Positions 21,301-27,083 of a DNA stretch of 64,000 nt are shown piece by piece (the stretch's first letter is position 1; every line of letters begins with the position of its first letter). Source of the DNA: Rhodococcus jostii RHA1 (lineage in GTDB: Bacteria > Actinomycetota > Actinomycetes > Mycobacteriales > Mycobacteriaceae); assembly GCF_000014565.1 (NCBI RefSeq), contig NC_008268.1, positions 4,964,501 to 5,028,500 of the forward strand, in the 5' to 3' direction. A model generated the notes under the pieces. That model ran no database searches, was not told where the DNA came from, and saw nothing but the letters and a program-made list of their open reading frames with translations. The translations under genes were made by a program, and so were the position numbers.

Positions 21301-23111
21301 TCGCGGCCCTCGGAAGCCATCCTGAGGTGAAGCAGTCGGCTGTCGTCGCGGACCGGTCCGGCGACATCGTCCGGCTCGTGGGCTATGTGACATCGGCCGA
21401 TGGTCACGCAGCCGGGCAGATCGATCCGCGGGCCGTGCGGGAACACGCCGCCGCGCGGCTGCCCGACTACATGGTGCCGACTCTCGTGGTCGTGCTGGAC
21501 GAGGATCTCCCGTTGACACCCAACGGCAAACTCGACCGCAAGGCGCTCCCGCTGCCGGACTGGTCGGCCCTGACGGGGGACGGCACGCCGCAGACGCCGG
21601 AGCAGAAGGAGATCGCCGCAGCGTTCGCCGACATCCTGCATCTGCCGTCGGTGGGCATCCACGACGACTTCTTCGACCTCGGCGGCAACTCCATGGCATC
21701 GATGCGGTTGGTGGGGCGGATCCGCGGGCGGTTCGCCGTCGACATCGGTATCCGGGACGTGTTCGACAGTTCCACGGTGGCCGAACTCGCCGCGATGGTC
21801 GCGGGCGCCTCGTCTACCGGCAGGCCGGTGCTGACGTCGGCGCACCCGCGACCGGAGGCGCTCCCGCTGTCCGGGCCGCAACGCCGGTTCTGGAAGCAGT
21901 TCCGGGCGGCAGGCGCCGAGGCGCGGGCCAGTCACGCACTGTCGCTGCAGCTTCGCGACACCGTCGACCCCGAGATCCTGGCGCAGGCTCTCGACGACGT
22001 CACGTCCCGGCACGAACCGCTGCGGACCGTGTACGTGGAGGCCGGGGACACCGTCGTCGCGCAGGAAGCGGTGCGGCCCGCGCTCGAACTCGTCGACGTC
22101 GGGGACGGAGACGTCCACCGCACGGTCTTCGAATTGGCGCAGGAGCCCCTCGATCTCACCGAGCACGCACCGCTCCGGGTGCATCTCGTGACCGGCGCCG
22201 ACGGCACCCAGGCACTGCTTCTCGCGATGCACTACATCGCCGTCGACGAGTGGTCCGTGGTGCCGTTGCTCGGTGATCTGATGGGCGCATACGCCGCGCG
22301 CTCGCACGGTGAGGAACCCGCATGGGAACCGCTGCCCGTCGGATACGCCGACTACGTCGTGTGGTCGCAGGCGCTCGTCGGCGATCCCGAGGACCCGGAC
22401 AGCCGTCGGTCGCGTCAGCTCGACTACTGGCGGGAGACGCTGGACGGCATGCCGTCCCGGCTCGAACTGCCCGCCCCGGCGGTGCGCGGACCGAGGACGG
22501 CGGAGATCGTGCCGGTCGAGATCGACGCGGAACTCCACAGCGCGGCCCGGAAGTTCGCGAGCGACACGGGCACCAGCCTGTTCATGGTGTTGCAGGCCGC
22601 ACTCGCCACCGTGTTGACACGGCACGGCGCCGGCACGGACATTCCGCTGGGGTCACTCGTCGCGGGACGCACGGAGGAGGCGCTGGACGCCCTGGTCGGC
22701 TGCTTCTTCAATATCGTTCTGTTGCGAACGGATACGAGCGGTGCTCCCGATCCCGTGGAGTTGCTCCGGCGTATCCGGACCGCGAATCTCGACGCGCTGG
22801 ACAACCAGGACGTGGCGTTCGCCGACGTCGTGGAGGCGGTCGGCGAGACGCCGGTGGTCCGTCCGCAGGTCATGCTCGTTCATCACGAGCAGGCCAGGCT
22901 CGGTCATCTCGACGCGCTGGGCGGCTTGATGCCGGTGCCGGTGGGTGTTCCGGATTCGGACCTGACGCTGAGCTTCTACGAGCCGATCGGTGACGGACCC
23001 GTCCACGCGTATTTCTCGTTCTCCTCGGATGTGCTGGACGCCGGGGAGGTCCGTGGCTGGGCGTCGGAGTTGTCGTCGCTGGTCACCGCATGGGCGGAAG
23101 GAGCCCGATGA
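6333..23111 (+). CDS. Tetramodular siderophore non-ribosomal peptide synthetase
   Basis: About 5592 residues. Order with rough positions from ATG 6333: C1 30-463 (HHSLIDG at 164), A1 476-970, T1 (Ser1018), E1 1073-1525 (HHLVVDG), C2 1545-1970 (HHIVADG), A2 1997-2490, T2 (Ser2542), E2 2593-3035 (HHLVIDG), C3 3067-3490 (QFLLWDG, histidines lost), A3 3503-4020, T3 (Ser4066), C4 4120-4552 (HHIATDE), A4 4576-5075, T4 (Ser5120), C5 5171-5592 (MHYIAVDE). There is no thioesterase. Codes read by eye: A1 DINYWGGIGK (formyl- or acetyl-hydroxyornithine type), A2 DVLHSSLVDK (Ser-like), A3 DMENLGLINK (hydroxyornithine), A4 DVFILGAVNK (modified ornithine likely). The layout matches erythrochelin EtcD as remembered, so release by a terminal C domain as a diketopiperazine is plausible. 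GTG 6288 is an alternative in-frame start. Confidence 0.93.
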   Translation: MSPDHSAAARPQRISAEGTSSSARVGSTPVALPATAAQSEVWVGQQLNPGSPVYNLSLVVEVAGRIDLDRAAEAIRKTVERAEALHVRFERGAGNELLQVPTAPDSWTLAVVDLRGDEDPEACARVWMDRDMETVVDIEGDEPLFRHALLRTGDESVIWYQRYHHSLIDGYGITLLVADVVDRYEHPELETSTAPWPLDTLVASDRDYRASTRFESDRDFWVQQVIDAPEPPRLLPQVVDHTGAPISALVEIDGDDADAIYAFASDAGIRRTRLPLAAVVAYIHRFTGRRDLTLSLPMTARVGRELRRIPGMCSTILPLRVQVDPEMTVGELATRIDTTLISVLRHGRYRGEDLARDLRSIDPDRQIFGPGINSMMFEHSLTFGGFPVWVRGSATGPVRDLDFSIRGGQDSEPIQIDLRAPAGLGAELEEHRRRLEHFVGQFVADPSQPIASLDPMTEAERRQLLVEFNDTASPQESVTVPDLFHAQVSRTPDAEALIAGGTRLSYRELGERVAQLSHHLCARDVGAETVVAVGLPRSAEMVIGLLAVMCSGGAFVPLDPSWPEDRRTSVLADAGAALVLTGPGGVTDAGERAVPVDLAAWAYADQPTEPPAVTVQGSRLAYVIFTSGSTGRPKGAMIRHEAVCARLLWQRDEILGFGPADASLFKAPLSFDISVNEILLPLVAGGRLVVAEPGGERDPQYLLDLIAGESVTFVYLVSSMLDVLLDLSRGTDLLAALKHVWCGGEVLTPRLFERFRSQLAITLYHGYGPAEATIGVSHVIYRENAARIATSIGRPNPNTQLYVLDEHLNPVPLGTGGELYAGGFLLGRGYVDAPGLTASRFVANPFANDGSRLYRTGDLARWAPDGSLDFLGRADNQVKIRGMRLELEDVEAGIVSHPDVRHSAVVVRETPSGAKYLAAYVVAKQDSVPDVAELRVWASSKLPEYMVPSAFVVLDRFPLTPNGKLDRRALPEPDLGAAGENVAPRTAAEETLCALMAGVLGVESVGVTDDFFALGGDSIVAIKLVNHARREGLSISPREIFQLRTAEALARIQEGRTAAAVDSDDVAVGDVRSTPIVARIAERGGEIAAFHQSVLVQTPAALDEHAAKAALAAVLERHDALRATLVRGNGSGLRRGGDRWALSVPEPSPATVDGILRVVEFDGSAEQLDIETRAAVGRLDPDAGAMVQAVLFSAAEGPGRLLLIGHHLVVDGVSWRVILEDLARAGTAVAAGGVPELAPVGTSLRRWSELLDEQTRSGAFDHELSFWSEAATTEDPLLGSRALDPALDLAGDAETLTVTLPPEFTRPLLATVPAAFHGHVNDALLTGAAVALQRWRAGEPGPVLLDLEGHGREEDLVRRSDGPALDLSRTVGWFTTVYPVVLDPGAAADETGIADALKAVKDQLRRIPGSGFGYGALRYLGVPKPELAHAPTPQVLFNYLGRVTSAEGVDWLPRAMGGADDPRMPLGHALAFDVIAEDGADGPVLRTTLTWAPGVLDRDAVVALADEWTAVLRVLAGIDRLGGHTPSDFPLVSLTQADVDMLAGAADVLPLTPLQEGIYFQSAFEDTGTDPYVVQQVIELTGPVDAAALHRGLQAVVDRHAALRVGVWAVSDGRVVQVVGENVQVPMEVLDLTGVADPEQRVEQVLAADRARGFDFGRGPLLRYTLVRVEPGASEATGDLQQKFLLLQSIHHIVADGWSVPVMLRELMALYSVEGKPLALPTPTPYRSYLEWLAARDRQASLAVWREALADAPEPVDLPTPSSKGESGIRSVRVTLPADDTAALSAVGRARGLTLSTLVHGTWGLVLGRLTGREDVVFGSTVSGRGGDLPGIEAMVGLFINTVPTRLRYRPTDTVAETLARWQHEQSTLLDHQYLGLPELRREAGLQNLFETLVVFENYPLGDGAVADPTGVVQLTGIRFDEHPPYPMTLIVVPGDALALELKYDAARIDAATATRFAASTVGYLAELTRDVDQNVSSVPLASREPIDAALRDVAVEFPDTTVTALLEEQAERTPDAVAVVFEDEHLTYAELHARANRLARLLVDRGVAPESKVAVALPRSLDLMVALLAVGKAGGAYVPLDTGYPADRLAYMLEDAEPVCVLTDGTVPFAGSGVPQVRVSDAAAFSPEPLTGVALAPQHPAYVIYTSGSTGRPKGVVVPHAGIVNRLLWVQRFRPITPSDTVFQKTPSSFDVSVLEFFGPLLAGATLVLARPDGHKDPAYLADVIIRRSITRVHFVPSMLEVFLAEPAAARCTGLRIISCSGEALPVASARRVAELLPGVELDNLYGPTEASVDVSYAASVQGIDASAPSVPIGLPTSNTGLYVLDRYLQPVPAGAAGELYLSGPQLARGYLGRPGLSAERFVADPFSRTGSRMYRTGDVARVNADGAVEYVGRVDDQVKLRGFRIELGEIEAQMAACPGVRQAAAVVRTDRPGQQQLVGYVVGDADVDDVRARLTAALPEFMVPVAFVTVPEFPVGPSGKLDRTALPAPDFSAHTSSGQTTSLPVLESGPAAVLAAHYAEVLGLGTVGVDDDFFALGGDSILAIRLVNLARREGITVTPRQIFEQRTPAALARLVAATVVAPASRVEESGTGVLSPLPVVHRLSEWSGGKNRFNQAVLLHTPAGTSATVLTAALHSVIGHHDGLRQKLTRHAPGVWSLEITESADLELRRVDVTGLDAAALRETVAAESDAATDRLAPDDGAMLSAVWFDAGPQELGRLLLVAHHLVIDGVSWRTLIEDLAMAWVAADSGQDAALDPVPTSLRGFARIVTEQAQAPARLAELDHWLRVTEPGADLVRGTDGHAVVSSGARRTVLLDPQLTTALLTTVPAVVGADVTDVLLAALRLSADRWLAGRGRENDLLVDLERHGREELAEGVDLSRTVGWITNVTPVRLRSRTGALETLKDVKEQLRGAPDGGIGYGMLRYVNGRTAGLLAARAESQVLFNYLGRMPHAVPGPWTPAVESDSLATDPDADLGGPYRLVINALCDESERGTELRAFFAWSDADLGEADVLALSDGWVAALRELADAAGEHDGPAMLTPSDLPLVTLTQEEIDRIVEASPSGVDTVLPLSPLQEGLYFQAGFDSGADLYTAQFSLDFEHRLDTDRLAAALRTLQRRNPTLRAGFVSAGLPAPVQFFGAGLDVPIAEFDLRELDEPERAAYAEQLTAQDRLTPFDLTSPPLWRAMVLRLGDSHDRLVINRQFLLWDGWSNGLVVSQLLALYESGGDDSGFAAPEGSFEDYLQWLATRDADAAQAAWTDALGGLDEPTLLAATVAGEPQPPQRRDAVLSEELSERLRAGARGAGVTFNAVLNAALAVVLGIETGRRDLVFGTTVAGRPPEVPGIDAVAGMFLNTVPVRTTLRADETVTDLLRRIQSERLALTPYDYLGLASIQRVSEHRQLFDVLYVLQNFVDEKQVSALNAAHDISGGDSIDHTHYPVTVVVTPGASVKVKFEFHPEKISESRVERMLSRYLTVLEEWSTDLSGVVGGIAGAATPVPVERKALPDRTIADLFADAARGRPEDTALVFGDRRVSYAELDADVNRMARVLLGHGAGPERIVALALPRSVEMVVALFAVLRTGSAYLPLELDHPAERLLAMLDDARPTVLVTTSEVAGTLAAATVDTLAVDSVDFGGVASAPLSEAELGGFAPGTPGRLDHPAYVIYTSGSTGKPKGVVTPYRGLTNMQFNHREAIFEPVVTAAGGRRLRIAHTVSFAFDMSWEELLWLVEGHEVHICDENLRRDAEALVAYCDTQAIDVVNVTPTYAQHLVEEGLLDDGPGRHRPPLVLLGGEAVSDSVWNRLRDTDGTVGYNLYGPTEYTINTLGAGTADSATPTVGTPIWNTSAYVLDAWLRPVPDGVPGELYISGVGLARGYLDRFALTAERFVADPFEESVRMYRTGDLVRRREDGNLDFLGRTDDQVKIRGHRVELGEIASALEALDDVRQAAVVVDSGPGGFKRIVGYAVVSTCQPRDVNKYSQALRATLPDYMVPAAVIEVDSLPMTVNGKLDVKALPSADDVLGRSGGARTEPRTDTERVLSGLFGEILGVPAPGVDDDFFDLGGHSLLATRLISRARAALDTDLTLRDLFEAPTVAELAARIGDDTGSTRPVLVGRPRPEHLPLSAAQQRLWLLQQMEGTSAAYNFPIVLRLQGALDPGVFEQALTDVVFRHESLRTVFGEDDGEPVQVILDDARPGVAVVDGTEADLVRLVTETVGRPFDLATEIPVRASLIRVADQQVLAIVLHHIATDEWSDRPFLRDLMSAYAARAQGSAPAWEPLDVQYADYTLWQRDVLGDPQDPSSLVSRQLDYWAKTLDGAPEELVLPADRTRPARPSFAGGAIEATLDAATTRALRALARTSGTSMFMVLHAASAALLHRLGAGDDLPIGAPVAGRSEQGLDDLIGFFVNTVVLRTDVSGNPTFDQLLARVRDTDLAAFSHADVPFETVVEKVNPARTLARNPLFQVMVGYHSRTSDSALAPGLALTPVAFEERTAKFDLVFNFTEYLDDDRVDLRLEYGSDLFDRATAEKIARRQVVVLDVLASDSGRAVGDLDVFLGDERELVVRGFNDTSQPVAEETFYEAFARHVAATPDAVAVVDAGGEVTYAELSVRADRIAALLHRRGVSVEDVVGLAVPRSAQMVAVVLGVLKLGAAYLPLDLNHPSDRISYMLADSAARVLVTTVGESPRIADVDGLTRVLLDDESVVTELETGPAVQVPRPPQGLDHAAYVIYTSGSTGKPKGAILTHDGIPSLVATAERRMKLVPGSVVMQFASIGFDVAVFELSMALCTGSRLVIVPDESRVAGPELTDFMAAHAVTHAIIPPSLLAALPSGCDVPEGCTVLVGTETVPPELIGRWAERLNLLAAYGLTEATVNNTLWQAQPGWDSAVPIGIPDPNEQAYVLDDRLQPVPPGVAGELYIAGRGLARGYLGRPDLTSVRFVPSPFGDAGTRMYRTGDRARWRADGNIDFLGRVDDQVKIRGFRIELGEIIAALGSHPEVKQSAVVADRSGDIVRLVGYVTSADGHAAGQIDPRAVREHAAARLPDYMVPTLVVVLDEDLPLTPNGKLDRKALPLPDWSALTGDGTPQTPEQKEIAAAFADILHLPSVGIHDDFFDLGGNSMASMRLVGRIRGRFAVDIGIRDVFDSSTVAELAAMVAGASSTGRPVLTSAHPRPEALPLSGPQRRFWKQFRAAGAEARASHALSLQLRDTVDPEILAQALDDVTSRHEPLRTVYVEAGDTVVAQEAVRPALELVDVGDGDVHRTVFELAQEPLDLTEHAPLRVHLVTGADGTQALLLAMHYIAVDEWSVVPLLGDLMGAYAARSHGEEPAWEPLPVGYADYVVWSQALVGDPEDPDSRRSRQLDYWRETLDGMPSRLELPAPAVRGPRTAEIVPVEIDAELHSAARKFASDTGTSLFMVLQAALATVLTRHGAGTDIPLGSLVAGRTEEALDALVGCFFNIVLLRTDTSGAPDPVELLRRIRTANLDALDNQDVAFADVVEAVGETPVVRPQVMLVHHEQARLGHLDALGGLMPVPVGVPDSDLTLSFYEPIGDGPVHAYFSFSSDVLDAGEVRGWASELSSLVTAWAEGAR
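18234..18273. repeat. 40-nt palindrome, copy A, inside the NRPS coding sequence
   Basis: Arms GTGAGTACTTGT and ACAAGTACTCAC flank a 16-nt centre. The copy has the same 40-nt length and arms as the intergenic copies at 44771 and 48240. It is read in frame in the linker between core motifs A8 and A10 of adenylation domain 3, about residues 3968-3981. Confidence 0.85.
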
Positions 23112-23190
23112 TCAAGAGTGATCCAGATCGCAGTTCCGGGGCGGAGTTCGCCGCCGCGAGGGCCGGAAGTACTTGGTACTGTGCTGGAAA

Positions 23191-23209
23191 TAAGGATAGG
23201 CTTCACTAT
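23191..23209 (+). promoter_or_regulatory. IdeR/DtxR-like iron box before the ornithine monooxygenase
   Basis: The 19-mer carries TAAGGATAGGCT and matches the IdeR consensus at 13 of 19 positions by hand count. It lies 65 nt before ATG 23274, which implies a separate iron-controlled promoter for monooxygenase and mbtH despite the short gap after the NRPS gene. Confidence 0.65.
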
Positions 23210-23273
23210 CTTTTCAGAAGGCAGACGGCGGCTGGGTCGGGTGCGGCGCGGCGTCGAGGACGGACAACGAGCT

Positions 23274-24620
23274 ATGAGTGAATCGCCGGAAACGGTCGGT
23301 ACAGATCTCCCAGTGCGAGATGTCGTGGGTGTCGGGTTCGGTCCCGCTAACCTCGCCCTGGCCATTGCCATCGAGGAACACAATGCGGAGTGCCCCCCGC
23401 GCGAGCGGATCAGCGCGCAGTTCTTCGAGAAGCAGGATCGATTCGGGTGGCATCCCGGGATGCTTCTCGACGGCGCGACGATGCAGATCGCGTTTCCGAA
23501 GGACCTGGTGACGTTCCGGAATCCGCGTAGCGCATTCACCTTCTTCAACTACCTCTTCGATCAGGGTCGCCTCGTCGACTTCGTCAATCACCAGACCTTC
23601 TTTCCGACTCGTCACGAGTTTCACGACTACCTGCAGTGGGCGGCGCGCCGAGTCGACGCCGACGTGCGATACGGCACCGCTGTGGAGACCGTACGCGGAA
23701 TCCGCGGTGACGACGGGGTGATCGACCGTTTCGAGGTCCGCACCGCCGACGGCAGCACGGTGATCGCGCGCAACGTCGTGATGGGCGCCGGTCTGCGGGA
23801 ACGAATCCCCGAGTGGGCCAACCCCTCTGCGCGGTGCTTCCACAACCACCAGTTCCTGTTCCGGCTCGGCGAGATGCCGGCCCCGGTCCACCATCGGTTC
23901 GTCGTCCTCGGGGCAGGCCAGAGCGCCGCCGAGATCGTGCAGTACCTGCACGGGAACTACCCCGAAGCCGAAGTCCACAGCGTCTTCTCGCGGTACGGGT
24001 ACAGCCCGGCCGACGACAGCCCGTACGCCAACCGCATCTTCGATCCCGAGGCGGTCGACGACCTGCACGGCGCCCCGGAGGCGGAGCGACTGCGATTGCT
24101 GGATGTCCATAGGAGTACTAACTATTCGGTGGTCGACATCGAGCTCATCAACGAGCTCTACGCGACCGAATACCAGGAACGCGTGCGTGGGCGTCGCCGC
24201 CTCTTCATGCGACGCGCGTCGGAGATCATTGCCGTCGACGAGACTTCGGACGGAATCGAGGTGGCTGTCCGCAGCGGTGTGGACGGCCTCACCGACACTC
24301 TCGCTTGCGACGCACTGATTCTGGCCACCGGTTTCACTCCCGCCCCCCTCGAGCCTCTTCTCGGAGATCTCGCGCCGAAAATCCATCCGCCGCGTGAAGT
24401 GGGCCGAGATTACAGATTGGCGGTTTCACCGGACGTCACAGCGGGAATCTATCTGCAGGGCGGCACGGAGAAAACGCACGGAATCACGTCGTCGCTCCTG
24501 TCGAATGTTGCCGTGCGGGCGGGAGAGATCGTTACATCTGTCGTAACAAGGCGTGGCCGCAACGGCACGCTTGCTAGTGTGAACGCACAGGACACGTATG
24601 CGACAAGCGAGGCGAGATGA
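23274..24620 (+). CDS. L-ornithine N5-monooxygenase
   Basis: This 448-residue flavoprotein hydroxylates the side-chain amine of ornithine using FAD, NADPH and O2, the first step to hydroxamates. Seen motifs are the FAD site [11 protein letters not shown] near the N-terminus, the NADPH site [15 protein letters not shown] (about residue 210), the substrate-region [14 protein letters not shown], and [13 protein letters not shown] near the C-terminus. The family is about 430-450 residues. ATG 23274 is preferred over upstream in-frame starts because homology begins there and the iron box lies just before it. The stop overlaps the ATG of mbtH. Lysine as substrate is less likely given the hydroxyornithine codes of the NRPS. 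Confidence 0.92.
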   Translation: MSESPETVGTDLPVRDVVGVGFGPANLALAIAIEEHNAECPPRERISAQFFEKQDRFGWHPGMLLDGATMQIAFPKDLVTFRNPRSAFTFFNYLFDQGRLVDFVNHQTFFPTRHEFHDYLQWAARRVDADVRYGTAVETVRGIRGDDGVIDRFEVRTADGSTVIARNVVMGAGLRERIPEWANPSARCFHNHQFLFRLGEMPAPVHHRFVVLGAGQSAAEIVQYLHGNYPEAEVHSVFSRYGYSPADDSPYANRIFDPEAVDDLHGAPEAERLRLLDVHRSTNYSVVDIELINELYATEYQERVRGRRRLFMRRASEIIAVDETSDGIEVAVRSGVDGLTDTLACDALILATGFTPAPLEPLLGDLAPKIHPPREVGRDYRLAVSPDVTAGIYLQGGTEKTHGITSSLLSNVAVRAGEIVTSVVTRRGRNGTLASVNAQDTYATSEAR

Positions 24621-24868
24621 GCACCAATCCATTCGATGACGAAGAAGGCCGCTTCTACGTGCTGGTGAACGATGAGGACCAGCACTCACTGTGGCCCACG
24701 TTCTCTGAGGTGCCGGCAGGCTGGCGCGTAGTTTTCGGCGAGGAAAGCCGGGCCGCGTGCCTCGAGTACGTGGAGAAGAACTGGACCGACATGCGGCCGA
24801 AGAGCCTGCGTGAGGCCATGGAGGCCGACGAGAAGTCGGGCGGACGGCACAGCGTCGACAAGAGCTGA
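24617..24868 (+). CDS. mbtH: MbtH-like protein
   Basis: An 83-residue protein with the complete family pattern: [34 protein letters not shown], and [11 protein letters not shown]. MbtH proteins bind adenylation domains and raise their solubility and activity, so this is the chaperone of the neighbouring NRPS. It overlaps the monooxygenase stop by 4 nt (ATGA), so the two are co-translated. A hairpin follows and the next gene is convergent. Confidence 0.95.
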   Translation: MSTNPFDDEEGRFYVLVNDEDQHSLWPTFSEVPAGWRVVFGEESRAACLEYVEKNWTDMRPKSLREAMEADEKSGGRHSVDKS

Positions 24869-24905
24869 CCTCCCCGGCGCCGCGTTTCGGCGACGATGTG
24901 CCGGG

Positions 24906-24935
24906 ACGACCGTCCGGTGAGACACCGGCGGTCGT
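24906..24935. terminator. Hairpin between mbtH and thrE
   Basis: ACGACCG-t-CCGGTG (24906-24919) pairs with CACCGG-CGGTCGT (24923-24935) around a 3-nt loop with one bulge. It lies between two convergent genes. It lacks a U-tract, as is usual in actinobacteria. Confidence 0.55.
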
Positions 24936-24974
24936 ACCCGGCAGACGGCCCAGAGGCCGTCACCTGAAACTGCC

Positions 24975-26414
24975 TCAGGCCGCCTTCTGTGCGTGTGTTT
25001 CGACCGCCTTCCGCCGCCTCGTCTTGAAGACGGGGCGGCGGATGTCGTCTGTGCGACGCAGGATGCGCGGCCTCCGCATGGTCCGGGCAATCCATTCGCC
25101 TAGCGTGACGCCCGCCGCGAGCGCGCAACCGATACCGAACGCCGCCAGCAGCGAGCTCAGTCCGATCACCACTTCGTTGTTGAGCAGGGCGTACAGACCT
25201 CGGTACAGAGACAGACCCGGCAGCAGTGGTGTGATACCCGCCACCACGACGACCAGCGGCGGCGTGAGCGCGCGGCGGGCCATCAGACCACCGGCGAACC
25301 CGACCACTGTGGCCGCGAGTGCCGAACCGATGATGGGGCCGATGCCGAACTGGTGCGCCACCATGTAGACCAGGGCGCCGGCCGCACCGCCGAACCACGC
25401 GGCCGTGAGCGCGCGCTGCTCGGCGTAACAGGCCAGCGCATAGAACATCGACGCGAACGCGCCCGACATCACCAGCACGGGTAGTTGCACGAGTTCCGTG
25501 ATCTCGACGTTGACGGGTGGCAGCGTCGAACCCAGCACGCCGGTCAGACGCAACGAGATGGCCACACCGGCGATGATGCCACCGGTCATCATGACCACTT
25601 CGAAGAATCGCGCCGCCGCCGTGATCGGTGCCCCCGTGATGGCGTCCTGCACCGAACCGACCAGCGACAGCCCGGACAACAGCACCACCACACCGGCCGA
25701 AATGATCTGCGAGGGTCTGATGTCGACACCCAGCTGATCCTGGAACGTATAGAGCGTCGCCGCCGGGGTCGCGGCCACCAGACCGCCCGCCACCTGCTGG
25801 AAGAAGAACGGCAGGCCGATGCGGTTGAGGACGCGGTTGACCCGGTAGATCACCATCGTCGTCAGGAAGGCGACCGATGCGACCAGCACCCCACCGCCCA
25901 TCAACACGGAGACCGACGCGGCCATGGACGCCCAGGCGAGCGTCGCGATCCAGCGGTTGTACGGGTGCGGCGCCGTGGTGACCGCGGTCAGGGCCTCGTG
26001 TGCCTCGCTGGGGGTGACGGCCTCACGGCGGATCCGCCGCGTGAGCCGGTCCACCGCCGCGAGACGGGTGAAGTCCATCGAGCGGTAGTGCACTATCCGC
26101 ATCGTGCTCGCCGGCGGGAGGGTTGGCCCCCGGTATGCGGACAGCACGATGGAGTTGTACGTGACATCCACATCGCACTGGGCGAGGCCGTACGTGGCGG
26201 CGATGAACTGCACCTGCTCGGCGGTGTCCATCGCACCGGTGCCCGACGCGAGGAGCACTTCACCGACACGCACGGCGAGGTCGAGTACTTCGGCGACCAC
26301 AGCGTCGTCGGTGAGGTCGATCGGCTGCAGCGGTGTGGGTGCAGCGGTGACCGCATCGACCGTTGCGCGACGGTCGCCTGTGAGACGTTGGAGGGTTTCT
26401 GTGAGCTTGGCCAT
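24975..26414 (-). CDS. thrE: ThrE-family threonine/serine exporter
   Basis: A 479-residue integral membrane protein with the two parts of this family: an N-terminal DUF1212-like region (about residues 20-270, motif VDVTYNSIVLSAYRG) and a C-terminal ThrE_2-like region (about 300-440). About ten hydrophobic segments are visible. In Corynebacterium ThrE exports threonine and serine by proton motive force. ATG 26414 is preferred to the in-frame TTG 26432 because it lies 1 nt after the stop of the upstream NTF2-like gene, suggesting one transcript. The charged tail (RRTDDIRRPVFKTRRRK) is cytosolic. Confidence 0.87.
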   Translation of the reverse strand: MAKLTETLQRLTGDRRATVDAVTAAPTPLQPIDLTDDAVVAEVLDLAVRVGEVLLASGTGAMDTAEQVQFIAATYGLAQCDVDVTYNSIVLSAYRGPTLPPASTMRIVHYRSMDFTRLAAVDRLTRRIRREAVTPSEAHEALTAVTTAPHPYNRWIATLAWASMAASVSVLMGGGVLVASVAFLTTMVIYRVNRVLNRIGLPFFFQQVAGGLVAATPAATLYTFQDQLGVDIRPSQIISAGVVVLLSGLSLVGSVQDAITGAPITAAARFFEVVMMTGGIIAGVAISLRLTGVLGSTLPPVNVEITELVQLPVLVMSGAFASMFYALACYAEQRALTAAWFGGAAGALVYMVAHQFGIGPIIGSALAATVVGFAGGLMARRALTPPLVVVVAGITPLLPGLSLYRGLYALLNNEVVIGLSSLLAAFGIGCALAAGVTLGEWIARTMRRPRILRRTDDIRRPVFKTRRRKAVETHAQKAA

Positions 26415-26415
26415 A

Positions 26416-26793
26416 CTACGTGTCGGAGACAAGGTCTTTCTCGGTCAAATCGGTAGCGGAGAGTGCAGACTCGAGTGTCTCGTGGCGGAACGTGGAGATG
26501 ACCTGATCGTGGACGACACGGAATGCAGAGGCCAGGATACGCGTCTCCTCGGGGTCCGCCCACGTGGCCTGCTGTTCGACCACCAGCACCCCGTCGTAGT
26601 AATACATTCGCTGCGGAATCAGCGTGATGCCCGCGGTAGACGCCCATTCCCGCAACGCCGCCAGGCCCTGGGTGGCGCCTTTCGGCCCACCCATCTCGAT
26701 GTCGTCGCTCGACAGCGACAGCAGAGTGTCGATGTCGCCGGAGTTGAGGGCGTCGTGCCAAGCGAGGACAGTGGCGATCTCCGAGGTACTCAT
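26416..26793 (-). CDS. NTF2/SnoaL-like protein
   Basis: A 125-residue protein that looks like an NTF2-fold: an N-terminal helix region (VLAWHDALNSGDIDTLLSL), then alternating strands with DDIEMGGPKGATQG and an aromatic-rich stretch (RMYYYDGVLVVEQQATW). No catalytic residues can be assigned. The start MSTSEIATVL at 26793 fits the fold better than the longer open frame. It ends 1 nt before thrE, so it is likely co-transcribed with it. Function unknown. Confidence 0.7.
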   Translation of the reverse strand: MSTSEIATVLAWHDALNSGDIDTLLSLSSDDIEMGGPKGATQGLAALREWASTAGITLIPQRMYYYDGVLVVEQQATWADPEETRILASAFRVVHDQVISTFRHETLESALSATDLTEKDLVSDT

Positions 26794-26865
26794 GGCTCCA
26801 ACGCTATCCAATGTGGGCGGAAGTGGCCGACGTTCCTGCAATGGATATGATGGGCGCGCGTGTCC

Positions 26866-26940
26866 GCCTCCTTAGCTCAGTGGTAGAGCACTCGCCTTGT
26901 AAGCGAGCGGTCGTCAGTTCAATCCTGACAGGAGGCTCCA
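26866..26940 (+). tRNA. tRNA-Thr (anticodon TGT)
   Basis: A complete cloverleaf is visible: acceptor stem GCCTCCT/AGGAGGC, D-stem GCTC/GAGC, anticodon stem CTCGC/GCGAG with loop CTTGTAA, T-stem GTCAG/CTGAC with loop TTCAATC. Anticodon TGT (26898-26900) reads threonine ACA and related codons. The CCA end is encoded. Confidence 0.97.
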
Positions 26941-26960
26941 CCGCGGAATTGCCTCCGCAC

Positions 26961-27002
26961 ACAGAGGGCCACCTTCCCCCGGGAAGGTGGCCCTCTGTCT
27001 TT
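26961..27002 (+). terminator. Strong hairpin after tRNA-Thr
   Basis: A perfect 17-bp stem (26961-26977 with 26982-26998, arm ACAGAGGGCCACCTTCC) has a 4-nt loop and is followed by CTTT. It lies 20 nt after the tRNA and is a convincing intrinsic terminator. Confidence 0.85.
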
Positions 27003-27083
27003 CCCGCACGCTCACCCCTGGGTGGGCAGTTCGTCACCCTGGGGTCCCTGTCTCCGACCCCGCCGGTCATTGACGATGAGTAC

